Shown one piece after another: positions 12,401 to 24,600 of a stretch of DNA of 64,000 nucleotides. Below the pieces are notes generated by a model. It saw only the letters and a program-made list of their open reading frames with translations. It searched no databases and was not told where the DNA came from. The stretch covers positions 532,804 through 596,803 of the forward strand of contig CAJNOI010000020.1 of assembly GCA_905250115.1 (NCBI GenBank), read 5' to 3'. Both the position numbers and the translations under genes were made by a program. The stretch's first letter is position 1. Each line of letters starts with the position of its first letter. Origin of the DNA: Adineta steineri (taxonomy: Eukaryota; Rotifera; Eurotatoria; Adinetida; Adinetidae).

Positions 12401-14897
12401 AGTACATAATGCTAGTTTTTGTATGGCTAAACGAGGATCATCACAATACGGATCATAAAGACCAGTCTAAAGAATACAATAAGATATCAGAATATTTTTA
12501 ATATAGATAACAACTTTATTAACGATTGTAGTTTGACGTTTTAGCGATTTGAAAACATCGAATTCGATTCTGACGAGAGAACCACTCGAAGTGATTCTCC
12601 AATGTTCATATGATACTGCATTTGTATAGTACTTTTTAACAGAATACTGTAGTTCCCTTCAGGAACAGTAGACTAACTGATTTTCGAATTTTGACTGGTA
12701 ACTTTGCACAGTTACAACTGAAATATGTTCTATTCAACTCTGATAATCACTTTGTCAATATAACACTCCTATATTTTACAGATAATTTTCATGAATCTCA
12801 TTACATTTAAGTTTAATAATTCCATCTTCTTTCGAATGAGATGCTATCTCTAGTAGTATTTCACGGAGCAACTATGAAACTATTAATATAAGATGATTAT
12901 ATCTATGTTCACATATCGATAATAGTATAAAAGAGAGAAAAGAAGCTGTAAGCAAAACTGTATGATAAAGAATACATATTCTGCCTTCAAGCTGCTATTA
13001 TTACTTATTCACCCATGTTCTCATTACTCTTATTTTTAGTATTCATCATTGATCTATACTACATACTTTGCGAAATGGTGGCCATGTTTCTTCATCGACG
13101 TCATCATTTGGTGCTTGTTCAATTTGAAAATAATCACTTGTTTTTAATTTATAAACTAATGGCATAGAAATATTTGTAATATCCCAAAATTGTACTGATC
13201 CATCTTCATGTCTAAATCAATAAAAATTATATTCAATTTTTTTTCGTTGTTGTCTTCATTCATTTAACTTACCCAGTAAGTAATAAATGTTTTTCTTGTG
13301 TATCATCAATAATATGATTTATTTCTCCACCTGTTATTGGCCATTTCTAATAATAAAAATACAATTTCAAATAATTTTATTCAAAAATATAACAAACTCG
13401 ATCGGAATAATCTTCAAATTGTACTGAAGCATAATTAAGAAGTTTTTTATAAAATTCTTTATTCACATTATATACTAAAGTTGTACATATAACAGGTGAA
13501 GCATGAATACTATTTAAATAAGGTAAATGATATAATGGCCAAGTATCAGTTATAAGATCAATGACTATAATTTCTTCATTTAATAAAACTACAAGTGATT
13601 CTGGATCATCACGAGCTAAAAGGAAATCAAATTTTTTTTAAAAGAAAAACATATGAAAGTTGTTTTTTTCTTTACATCGATCAATAGTAAAAAAATCAAT
13701 AATTTCTGTTGTAAAATCAAATGCAACATGTCGTGTACGATCAGAATTATGTTCATTTTCACATAAACAACTAATACTATGTTTATTAGCATAACTTGAA
13801 CGAGGTAAACCACCGGAAAATATTATTAAAGGATCACCACTAATTTAATAAAAAGAAGAAAAAAACAAAGAATAATGAAAAAATAATCTTTCAATAGAAT
13901 CAAAATTTACTTTCGCATAATTTTCACACAAATTTTTGTCATTGGTGTACATGGATATGGTCCATAAGGAATTTTTTCTGTTTCAACTATATTTAATTGT
14001 TTTTTTGCATCCCATAATGCATAACTTCCATTACTATGACATGTAGCAAAATTCATACCTTGATTATACCAACAAACCGATTCAACTTCTTGTTTATATA
14101 TATATGTTCTATCATGACTATTTAATAGCAAATCCCAATGAACAATAAGTGTATTTTTATATCCAATAAGGATTTTATCATCATTTATTGGATGTTGAAC
14201 TATTGATTGTACGGCACCAGGATGAACAATTCGTCCACTACAATATTCAACAATTCTGAAAGAAAAAGAAATTATTTTATTGAAAAAAATATCTATTTAA
14301 TTTAAATATCTTACGTTTTTTCAATAACTTCTGTTGGAATTATTGGAATTGTATTCAATGTAAAATTTTCAATATTAAATGAATAAATATTTCCATTATT
14401 AACACCAATTAAAAGATTTAAATTATTTCGTAATAAACATAATGTTTGTGTATTTTTTAAAATAGTTTCATCATTTTCATTTGATGTACATATACGATCG
14501 ATACGTAATGTATTTGAATGATTGATTTCAAGTAAATGTAAATAACCATCCAAAGTTAATACAAGAAGTCGAGCTAGATTATTTAAAAATATTATTTTAC
14601 GAATTGATGTAGATTCAAGATTATATGATAATTGAAAGCCAGGTTGTCCATAACTATATTAAAAAAATATACAGAATAAAAAAACCCATAGAAAAATAAA
14701 TGGCTAACTTACATTCGAATTTCACCTGTATGTGTACCAATAGCAATTAATTTTAATTCATAATCATATGCAATTGCTGATGGACGAGATGGAAAACCTC
14801 GATCACAAACTTTATTTAAACCAAATAATTCTTTTTGAAGACGTCGACGTGCTTCATTTTCTTCCGGTTGTTTTCGATTAAGTTTAAATTTGAACAT
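9481..14897 (-). CDS. LLGL1: Lethal giant larvae homologue (LLGL), WD40 polarity protein
   Basis: Lgl is a cortical double beta-propeller scaffold of the Scribble-Dlg-Lgl module. It binds myosin II and is expelled from the apical cortex by aPKC phosphorylation. Sixteen exons sum to 1142 codons in frame: 14713-14897, 14315-14653, 13911-14255, 13676-13839, 13398-13615, 13273-13346, 13067-13211, 12314-12466, 12080-12249, 11606-12012, 11416-11550, 11162-11364, 10996-11101, 9973-10364, 9762-9921 and 9481-9710. The start [10 protein letters not shown] and the following [18 protein letters not shown] match the family N-terminus (MxKFRFRR, ELFxFNKTVEHGFP). The decisive part is the aPKC hinge [17 protein letters not shown] near 11807-11868, nearly identical to the fly site. 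The C-terminus is proline-rich (near 9590-9630) and longer than needed for the propellers. Two introns of about 0.6 kb are large for this locus; one holds a MITE. An acceptor-like AG lies 5 nt before the ATG. Confidence 0.95.
10548..10716. mobile_element. hAT-type MITE, copy 2 (169 bp), inside an LLGL intron
   Basis: The left end is CAGTGGCGGATCTAG and the right end is the complement of CAGTGGCGGATCCAGG, nearly perfect inverted repeats. The flanking 8-mers are ATTGAATG (10540-10547) and ATTCAAAG (10717-10724), matching at 6 of 8, so this target duplication is eroded. It belongs to the same family as 4303-4482 but has a different interior. It sits in the 631-bp intron between LLGL exons 10996-11101 and 9973-10364 and does not touch a splice site. 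Confidence 0.85.
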
Positions 14898-15952
14898 TTC
14901 AACTAAAATATGGCGATAAAAGAAAACAAACAAATGTAGATAGATCTGAAACAAAACAAAAATAAACGAATCATATTACAAGTTAATTTGATAGCATATG
15001 AGAAAAAGAGTAACTCAACAGACGTCCCAATTAATGTCAATGGTGAAAAGCAACAAAAAAAAAAGAAGTGAATGTATGTTCTTCATTCTCGTGTGTCTAT
15101 CGACCGATATACTCCGACATTAAGATTGAGCCGGTCAAACGGTCATTCTATTCTTCCTTTTCCTTTCTTATATTGAGAGACAGAAAGGCATTTTGTAAAT
15201 GTTGAGAGTTGAATAGAGTAAAATAAAAAAACAAAAAAAAACAAAAAAAAAAAGAATGAAAGAAGAAGAAGAATTCAACGCATGCTGATAAGATGTGTCA
15301 TTTCATTTGATTAATCATAGATGAATAACAATCGATGAATCATATTAAGCCTCTTCAAGTGAAAAAAAATATAAAAATCAAATATGATCAGACCTTTTCT
15401 CTTCTATTTTACATATGTTATATATCAATTCATTGATTATTAATAGGTAGAGATAGATATTCGATTACTCTGTATCCTAATCGATAAACATAAAGTATAC
15501 ATATTTGATTAAATGTGTTTTTTATCATATGCTGAAAGATATTATTAATAAAATGTAGACGATGGAAAGCATTTTTACTATGATTAATAAGGAAAATTTA
15601 AAAATCAAATAACAAGTTTTATTTTCTCATAAAGTATCTAATTTCGGTTATTACCTATTATCTTGCTTGAAAATATGTATAACAGAGTAAATCTTGTAAA
15701 TGATTATCTAAGAAATACTAAGTACAATTATGTCTGTTTACGTCATTCATTAATCTCTTATATCTTAATCATAATAGATGTTTCATATCTATATTCTACT
15801 TTTATAAACAACTATCAAAACATAAAATAAGATTTTATATGTATATATAGATGTATTTCGAATGGTAGTAATAATAATAAAAAAAAGAGAACAACATAAC
15901 AATATAAGACTGCAACTATCTTGACTAGATGGTCATTTAATTTTTTACTCGT
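14898..15952. other. Intergenic: LLGL 5' flank and PSMB4 3' flank
   Basis: No coding pattern is visible. A-rich tracts (15220-15260) and ordinary AT-rich DNA fill the stretch. The LLGL promoter should lie here. Confidence 0.55.
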
Positions 15953-17065
15953 TTATTCTGTATTTCGACTAGAATAGAGAAACAAAATCAATGAATAAAT
16001 AAATATAGAAAATAAACATACAGAAGTGGTGCAAGACTCCAATCAGGTTGAACTTCTTTAGCTTTAAATTCGACACCATCATTTGTAACAATACAAACGC
16101 GATACTGAAGAAGAAGAAGAAAATATATCAATAAGAACAGGAATAGAAATAAACGTACACGAGCAAATGCACGACAATCACGATAAAAAAGTTGTTTAAT
16201 TATTCTATCCATTAATTGTTCAGCTTGATCTTTATTAAGTTTATTTGAATTTTCTAATATAGTTCGTATCCAACCCTGAATTAAAATATTAATAAAACGA
16301 AACAAATAAATTCTTTAAAAAATACTTGAGCTAAATGATTTCCAATGCCAGTCATAATTAAAAATTCTTTATAGGCTGAACCTTTATCATTAATACGTCC
16401 AAGAAATCTATATAAAGCAAAATATCTTTTTTTTTGCTCTAACAAATTCTTCATATTTACGGTTCTTTATTTTCCATTCCTGCTACAATGATACTTGTTA
16501 ATAATGGATTGAATTTTGTTCTTCGATGATACATAAGTCTTGTACACCAAGAATAAAGTGCTAATGGTGTCATTTCACCACCATCTTCTTGAACAAGATC
16601 TTCGTCTCTTGAAAAAAATATTTGATATTTATTTTTACAAACAAAAATTGTTTATTTACACTTTAGTATCAATCGCTTCTTTTATATAATCAGCATCAGA
16701 TAAATCACCACTAACGGCAAGAACAGTTTTATCATTAACTTGATGAATACGTGGATGATTTCGATATTTAGCTAATGAACCATATGAACCAAGAATATCA
16801 GCAGCTAATATAACACCATCTTTAAAAGTAAATGCAGCAACTGATGAACCAGTTACAACTGGTGTACTATTAAAATAAAGTTTGTATAAATAAAACAATT
16901 TTTATCTATATATTTAACTTACACAGTACGTGTACGAATACTTCGTTCAGCTTCTGTTTCCAATGGATTAATTATATGAGTTTTAGCTGAGCTATTTATA
17001 TTAAAATCATCTTTATCATTGATTGTATCCCAACATGGTTGATATGGATTAAATCCGCCAAGCAT
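15953..17065 (-). CDS. PSMB4: Proteasome subunit beta type-4 (PSMB4)
   Basis: A non-catalytic beta subunit of the 20S proteasome core (beta-7 position), in cytosol and nucleus. Seven exons sum to 265 codons (264 aa, the usual length of the family): 16923-17065, 16660-16866, 16461-16607, 16326-16407, 16159-16275, 16022-16104 and 15953-15968. The family signature is clear: VVTGSSVAAFTFKDG, then LAADILGSYGSLAKYRNHPR, and LFYRDCRAFARYRV late in the protein. The last exon is only 16 nt. Reading through its intron would give a different short tail, but a proper 50-bp intron (GTATGT..TTCTAG) makes the splice convincing and gives the ending APLLRNTE. The ATG at 17065 is the first after an acceptor-like AG 19 nt upstream. 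The frame stays open back to that AG, so an extra 5' coding exon cannot be excluded. Confidence 0.92.
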
Positions 17066-19626
17066 ATTTCTTTGATATTTAATTCTACAAAATAATAAAT
17101 CAAATGTTGTTAAAAAAACTGATCATACATTTATTGTCTAAACAATGTAATAAAATTTCAAATATTCGATTCTACTTTTAACCTTTGCAAATATATTCAA
17201 TACAGGATTGGCTTAGTTATAAATAATACTAGCGTAGATGTCCTTCAAATCCGTTCATTTTTGATTTTTTGTATCTTATGAAATATCATGATTCAAATTT
17301 TATGTGCAGGATGATGTGATTAGAAGAAAATCAGTATACTTTCAGAGAATCTTTTGAATATATAGAACAATTTCTAAATGAAACAAAGATATATATATCG
17401 TATCTGGCCGAATTAACAATTCATTATAGTAATCTAAATATGGTAACAAACAACTTTATAAGAGAAGAAATACGACGGAATTGTATAAAAGTGAAACGAC
17501 TAATTGTGATAGGCTCATGGATACATTTGAAACATTTCTATCTTTATTTCCCCTTGTTATAACCCAAATTCTACATTTTAGTTTGCTAAATAAAATCAGT
17601 TAATTAATCACTTTTTCAAAATAAACTCCTCACAAGAAAGTTATCACCAGAGGAAAGGAAATAAAAAATTTTAAATAGTTTTTTTATTTTCCTGTATCTT
17701 TTTATGCAATATTTCTAAAAAATATCCAATATATAAGAGTTTTTATTTTATTTTAGTTGTTTTCCTATCACTGTCATTCAACCTATTCATCATAATTTTT
17801 GATCATCCGATGAAACTTTTTTATTATACTAGCAATATCTTAAACATCTGCTAATCGATCAATATCGTCAATCTTTAGTTGTATTTTTTTCTACTACTAT
17901 CTCAAACACTCTTCAACTTAATATTTATTAAATTTATCCGACGTGTGTGTGTACTAGTGTTGTAATAAATGTTAAGAAGTGGAAGTATTTATACTACGAT
18001 AGGAAGAGAAGATAAAAGAAACACGGATGCGAGATGACTATATACCCGTATCTACACAATAGACTGTATTGAACATGATTTTATTGACCAATCTATAAGT
18101 TTTTCGAACTTTCTATAGTATATTGTTTAAGCACGTTATACTTCGTTTTTTACCATGTATATCTTTATACTGCATCTATATTGATGTATTTTTCAATATT
18201 TTATGCATATCTATTGAATATACATATTATACTGTTTTTATGATTGTCATTAAATGTATATTCGTTCGTGCATTTCTTCGACCTTGCTATTTAGTAATGG
18301 TTTATTGTGAATAAACAGTCTTTTGATAGATAAAAAAAAGAATGTATTAAAACATTTTCGGGATAATTATTAATGAAATACGAAGGTCTGAGTATTTGTT
18401 GTTGTTGTTGTTGTTTAAAGTCACTATTATTCTATTAAATAATTTGTTATGATCAAAGTTCGGAGAAGTATATTTCTTTTGTGATGAAATCGTATAGAAC
18501 TGAGTCCGATGATGTAGCACAATTTATTAACTTGTTCAATAGGTTTTTTTTCGATGATCTTAGTTGCTCAGTGACAATATTCATTCTGTCATATAGCTTT
18601 AGTATTTGTTAACAATTTTCCCTGAAAAAATCTTTGCGTACCAATGATTTCGCTTGTTTGAATTCAATGATGAGTAGTAGATTCTATAGTAAAGATTGCA
18701 ATGATGATTAAATACAATGAGTAGATTAAGTAGATCATCAACAGTAATTACAACTATATAAACAAGAGTAATTGATTAAAAATGATAGTTGTCAATTGTT
18801 GATCAGGTTACACAGGATCGATAAAAAACTATGAAAATAGAACAAAAGAAATATCCATTTGCAATAATATATAAAAGACACAAACAATTAGTAACATAAC
18901 TTTAATTATCGATGATTGATTCCTCAATGAAATAAGAAGCTAAGTAATTATGATGATTAATGTTCTTCATAGTAAATATTAGAGTATTTTCAATAAAACT
19001 AAGACCAGAAATAATACAACATGTAGTGTAAAGAGAAGATCAAATGTATAAAATAAATTTCAGATTGATGTTATATTTTCTAGCAATAAGAATTCATCAT
19101 GTAATCAAAATAATTTGGATAAGTGCAAATTAAAGTTTAAAAAAATAATTTATTATTAAAAATTTTGTTTTGGAATCTCCCAAATGCTAAAAGAGCGAGA
19201 TTTCATATATTGAAATAAAGGATGTCATGTTGATAAAAAAAGACTCAAAGTCAATGTACTAAATGACTATTATTCAAATTACAAAAAGATATCGTTTTAA
19301 TTTGTGTAAAATATCTTGTTTTATATCTGTATTTGTTAATTACTATAAACGAAAGATAAGTTTGCTTCGAAGAGATTTTCATGAGCGTCTATGAATATGT
19401 TATTTTTCTATATTATATCTTTCTTTTCGTAGTTGACATATATAACTTTATAATACTATTTGTTATATTTTCTTTCTTAATCACTACTATTCTTTTACCT
19501 ATATGCTCCAGACCGTAACAACTCAAGAAAAACATATTACAATCATATAATAATCAAACTGATATGTCAAAAATCAACATTTAAGTACAAAAAAAAAAAT
19601 AGAAATTAAACAACTAAGTTTATTCT
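17066..19626. other. Intergenic, no gene seen (2.6 kb)
   Basis: AT-rich sequence without recognisable exons on either strand. A short (TTG)n run lies near 18399-18416. The PSMB4 promoter and the 3' flank of the next minus-strand gene should be here. Confidence 0.5.
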
Positions 19627-21448
19627 TCAACCATCGTACGGATTTGATTCTTTACGACGATCTCGACCTATGATATAAAAGTAAAAATAAAAATCAATAA
19701 AAAATTTATTCTTAAACTAACTTGATTGATTATAAGACACTGGTAAAGGTGCATAATCAGACACACCAGTTCTTCCAAATCCTGGTTTTCTTGCTATAGG
19801 CTCCGAATAACTAATAGAAAAATAAACAAATTTCTTATTTGTTTTTCACTAATTCTTTTCTTTTTTATACTTATTAGCACCCGATCGTTGTTGATAAGTA
19901 TGTTCGCTTGGACGAACTGTTTTTGCAAATGGATCAAGTTCTGCTGATGAGTTATATTCACCAACTGTACCATAAGAAACTGATGTACTGTTTGGATTAT
20001 TTCTAGATCGATGATTGGTAGGTGTTAGTACACGATTGATACTTTCAAGATCGGAACTGTCACCTGAAATAGAAAAAAACAAAGATTTTTATATAAGATA
20101 TAGTATCTTAATTTAATTGAATATTTACTTATTGATCGAGCACTTGATGTACTAACACTATAATCAGAAGCAGTTGGACTATGTGGACGAAATGATTGTG
20201 GTTGAGAACGATATGAACTAGGTGAATATTGATTAGGTTCACCTTGTGAAGTTATTGTTGATGAATTATAGCCTTTTGGTTGAGAAGGTTGAAATTGTGA
20301 AGAAGTAGAATAAATTGAATCTCGATGTTTTGATCGTGGTTGAGATGGACTTAGAAGATTTGTATTATTATTTCTATTAAATGGTAAATCAGCTCCACTA
20401 TGATAAAGATCAAATTCACGTGCAACAGTTTCTCGATTATCTATTGAATAAAATAGGTTTTTTCTTTATGATCTTCAATAAATTTCAATATTTTTACTTA
20501 AATCATTAAAATCAACAAGATTTGATGGTGTTGTTGTTTGTATTGGATTATTTAATTTATTTCGAGCAGAAGAATGTTGATTGAAAGAAGAAGAACGTGG
20601 AGAAAAAGAATTTCGAATAGCATTTCTTTGTAATGATAATTGAGGACTATTTGTTACTGATTTAACTGTTCGAGTTGGTATATAATCTGTTACTTCAAAT
20701 AATCTCATTTGACCCGTAGATTCATCAAAAATTTGTACATAACGTCGTTCTAAACGTTCTCGTAATTCTGTAAGAAATTGTTTTCCATTACGTTCAATTA
20801 CTGAACGATTAGGAGGATAGGATGTTAATTGATTATTATTCAATCGTCGATGTTTATTTAAATCAATAATTGAACGACGTATTATAGTAGGTTCACTAGT
20901 CATTGTTTGATTATATGCCGGTAGATTAGGAGATGGTGTACGTGATGAATTTTCAATAATTGATAGTTTCTCTTGTTGTTGTTGTTGATTATCAATAATT
21001 GGAGAAGGTTTTGGTGACGGAATACGCTATAAAACTTCGTTGAAAAAATAGGACAAATAAAATACAATTATCACTTCGTTTATTGTTGGTTGTATTTCGA
21101 TCTGTGGTGGTGGTTCGTCGATAGGATCGGGAAGTTTATCATTAGATTGTGAAATACGAACAGGATAAGGAATCTAAATATTAAACATACATTTTCATTT
21201 AAAATAAGCTAGACATATTTACTGAAAGTGTTCCAATAAGAGGTTGTTGTTGTATATTTGATACTTCAAATTTCGATAGACCAATTGATTTTCGTGGTTG
21301 TTTTGCAAGTGCACGATTGTAGTCTTTATTTGAACTGTGACATACAAATATACATATACACCTGTATTTATTTTATTGACTTATCGCAAAAAATATTTTC
21401 TCTCTGTCCTTGACAATATTCCGAGACTCACCTTAATATCGTCCCCAT
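19627..21448 (-). CDS. Novel 463-aa low-complexity protein with predicted N-myristoylation signal
   Basis: I do not recognise this protein. Eight exons sum to 464 codons in frame: 21432-21448, 21223-21334, 21075-21173, 20498-21026, 20129-20440, 19871-20063, 19722-19810 and 19627-19667. The start MGTILS fits the myristoylation consensus (Gly2, Ser6), so the N-terminus is probably membrane-anchored. The body is rich in Ser, Pro, Gln, Asn and Arg, typical of a disordered scaffold. A better-ordered segment in the 529-bp exon includes LTELRERLERRYVQIFDE and DYIPTRTVKSVTNSP. The C-terminus is KESNPYDG. It starts only 213 bp after the stop of the SRCIN1-like gene on the same strand. It could be a separate gene or an alternative 3' part of that locus; its own ATG and myristoylation motif favour a separate gene. 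The splice model is supported by frame consistency only. Confidence 0.7.
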
Positions 21449-21661
21449 TTGTTATTTGTCTTCATTCGACGAAAGAAAAAAAAACTAATAAAAGACATGT
21501 GAATATTCTTCAATAAGTTTCGCTTCATTGATTTTCCTCATTTATATACAATATTAAAATGATAAGGTTGACTTTTATTTAACCATACGAAAAAGAAAAA
21601 AAAAGGAAAAGAATCAAACTATATACAATTTAAAAAAACGAAAAGAAGAAGATGATAATGA

Positions 21662-24600
21662 CTACAAATCAGTAACAGAAGTACGCATTAATGTTGTTTG
21701 AGTAAATCGTGGATTATGTGAATTTGATATAACTGAATCTGTATCCGTACTTGATGATGAAAATGAATAACATCGTCCATTTTGTCGACGTTCAACTGAT
21801 ATTAATGGTATAATACCACAAAAACGTGAATTACCACCAGTACATGATGATGAACTTGATGATGCACTTGATACAGCTGATGATGATGGTGTACTTTGAA
21901 TACGTGGTGGAGGATTTGGTTTAGGTTTTTTATTGATTGATAAAGATTTTTCATTTGTTGTTAATTGTTGACAAAATGTTACTTTTGATGGAGATTTTGA
22001 AGTTGATGATAAACGAGGTTTACAATCATTTGTTATTGTTGGAGTTATTAATGCTTGACGAATAATATATGATAATGAAGGTGATGGACAATTATTTGAA
22101 TCAGTCGAACAAATACTTGTTCGAGTACTAAGAGAATTTGTTAAACTTCGTGTTTCAAAATATCCATCAACCTAGAAAGAAAAAATGAAAGATCAGAAAT
22201 ATTTTTAAATTGAATAAATACTTGTTCAGGAGTTGTTTTTGCTTGTTTAAGATTTTCTAATTGAATTTCATAATATAAACGACGTTTTCGTAATTTTTCT
22301 GCTTTCTATAAAAAAACAAAATAGTTTATTTAAATATAGAAGTATGAAATAATTTAAAACCTCAATAGCTTTAAGACGCTCTTCTGAATTCAATGTAACT
22401 AAATGAATTTCTTCTAATAAACGTTTTCGATCAGCTAATTTTTCATTAATATGAAATGCTATTTTTCTTATTGGTTTATTTTCTTGATTAATTGTTACTC
22501 TAAAATATAAGAATTTTTATTTTTATATAAAAATTTCAAGAAAAAAAAACAAATTACCGTTTAAGTTGATAAAGCATTGTTGTTAAACGTTTACATTTTT
22601 TAATTGTATAATCAAGACGTTCGGGTTCTTCACGTAAAAATCTTATAAAAGAAAAGAATTTTAATATGAATCATTCTATCAATGAATGTGGATAGATAAC
22701 CTAGGAATTTGTTTTTTTCTATAGAAGATATTAGCGTGAATGATTGATAAGAGAATATCATAAAGTTTTCAAACAATTTAAATTTTAATCTTATCTTTTA
22801 TATATGTTCCTGAAATATTTAGGAGTTATTGGAATGGCGAAATTCTATATTAAGTTTGTGCTATAATTTTCAGTAAAATTATATCTGTATGGATGTTCTG
22901 AATACAAGCTGGAACTGTTTAGGTTCAGATAATGAAATTTGATATGAATGTTTATTCTGAAGTCTTCCGTTTTGATGTCAGCTATTTATTTATATATGTC
23001 AACGAGTAAAAATGTCCTTCTCGACCTCGAATTATAAAGTATGAAACAGATTTACATTGGTACTTAGTGATTCGCAATATATGGAAATTTGATGTATATT
23101 AAAATAAAACTTAAGAAATATTTTTGTAGCTCATCATCTGAATATACTAATTATAAAGGTATTTATTTCTAACTTAAACAAATGTATCAGGATATTTGCC
23201 TAGACATGCTATCATTATCTAAATTGCACAAATTTTCAAAAATTAGCATTTGTCTATTCTGGAAGAAGTGAGTCAATAGATATCAATTCTAAATATTTAT
23301 CAATGTAAATTTTTCTTTCAACTAAAGAATATTTGAATTAGAACAATGCGCAATCACATTGGTTATTACAAGAGGAAATAGATGATTCTGTTCACTTTCA
23401 GCATTTTATTCCAGTTTAAGGAATCTGTAGAATCATGTTATTGATTCTGATACTTCCACGTTAATTGTATTCCCTTGATATAACACTGATACTAATTGGT
23501 TATCGATAAACTTAAGTGAATAGAAAGTCCTTCAAGTAATTTCATTATCTCTAGTTATTTCTTATTTAGATTCGATTAATAATTGGCTGATTAAACTGTT
23601 TTATTGTATTTCGGGTTTTACGTTTTCTAATTCATTATTTATCTATAATCTTACTTTATTATTGTTGATTGATCAAATGATGATAATTTTTGTTGTAATA
23701 TAGGAAACGTTGCTGTTTAAAAAATAAAATAATATAAGATTTATATTCATTTTTTTTTCTTTACCTTTTAAATCTACTAATGAACGACTTATTGTACTAA
23801 GTATGAATGCAAAACCTTCAACATCATTTATTGTTACATAACATTGTTTCGATTTCACATCATTTTGTAATTCTTCAACAGATATTTCTAAATCTCTATT
23901 TTAATATTAACATAGAAATAATGAATATTTTGTTTTTTGTCAATTAAAATAAACTATCTTACTCAAGATCTTGATCAATTTTTGTACGATTTTGAATATA
24001 GAAATTAAAATCATTTTCGATATAACGATATTTTTCATTTTGAACAAATTGTTCCTTTAAAAAAAAATCAAAAACGTATTCGTTTTATAATTAATAAAAT
24101 ATTTTACTTGAATTTTTTGATTTGCTTTATCAAGTTCATTTTTAAAATTTTCCTGTATTGATTGTTGCATACGTCGTATTGATATTAAATCATTACGTAA
24201 TGTATGAGTTTTTACTTTTAATTCATGTAATTGTTGTTCAAATGATTTATTATGAAAATTTTTTAAAACTCTTGATTTTGTTGGCGTTGTTAATTGTTTA
24301 ACAAGATCCGTTAAAGATTCAAGTTGTTTTTCCATTAGTACTATTTTTGTACTAAAAATAATTTAAGAATAAAGCCTCCGGCTAAAATGTATCACTCACA
24401 TATTCAACATGATTACTACTTGACTTGCTCTTGAGCTTTAATCTCGGTTTCTAAGGTTTACAGGAAGGGGAAAGATGACGGAAAATCTCAATATATAAAC
24501 TTATATATTTTTAATTAAGAATAACTGTCTGTGAAGCAGGAGTAAAAAAGAAAACTAAGACTTTTGAATGATACGATAATTTTTACGTAAAAACTCAGCT

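Noticed and set aside
14709-14954. Longer LLGL start at 14954 (extra 19 residues)
   Set aside because: The family begins directly with MxKFRFRR-like sequence, matched by MFKFKLNRK at 14897; an acceptor-like AG lies 5 nt before it, inside the extra segment.
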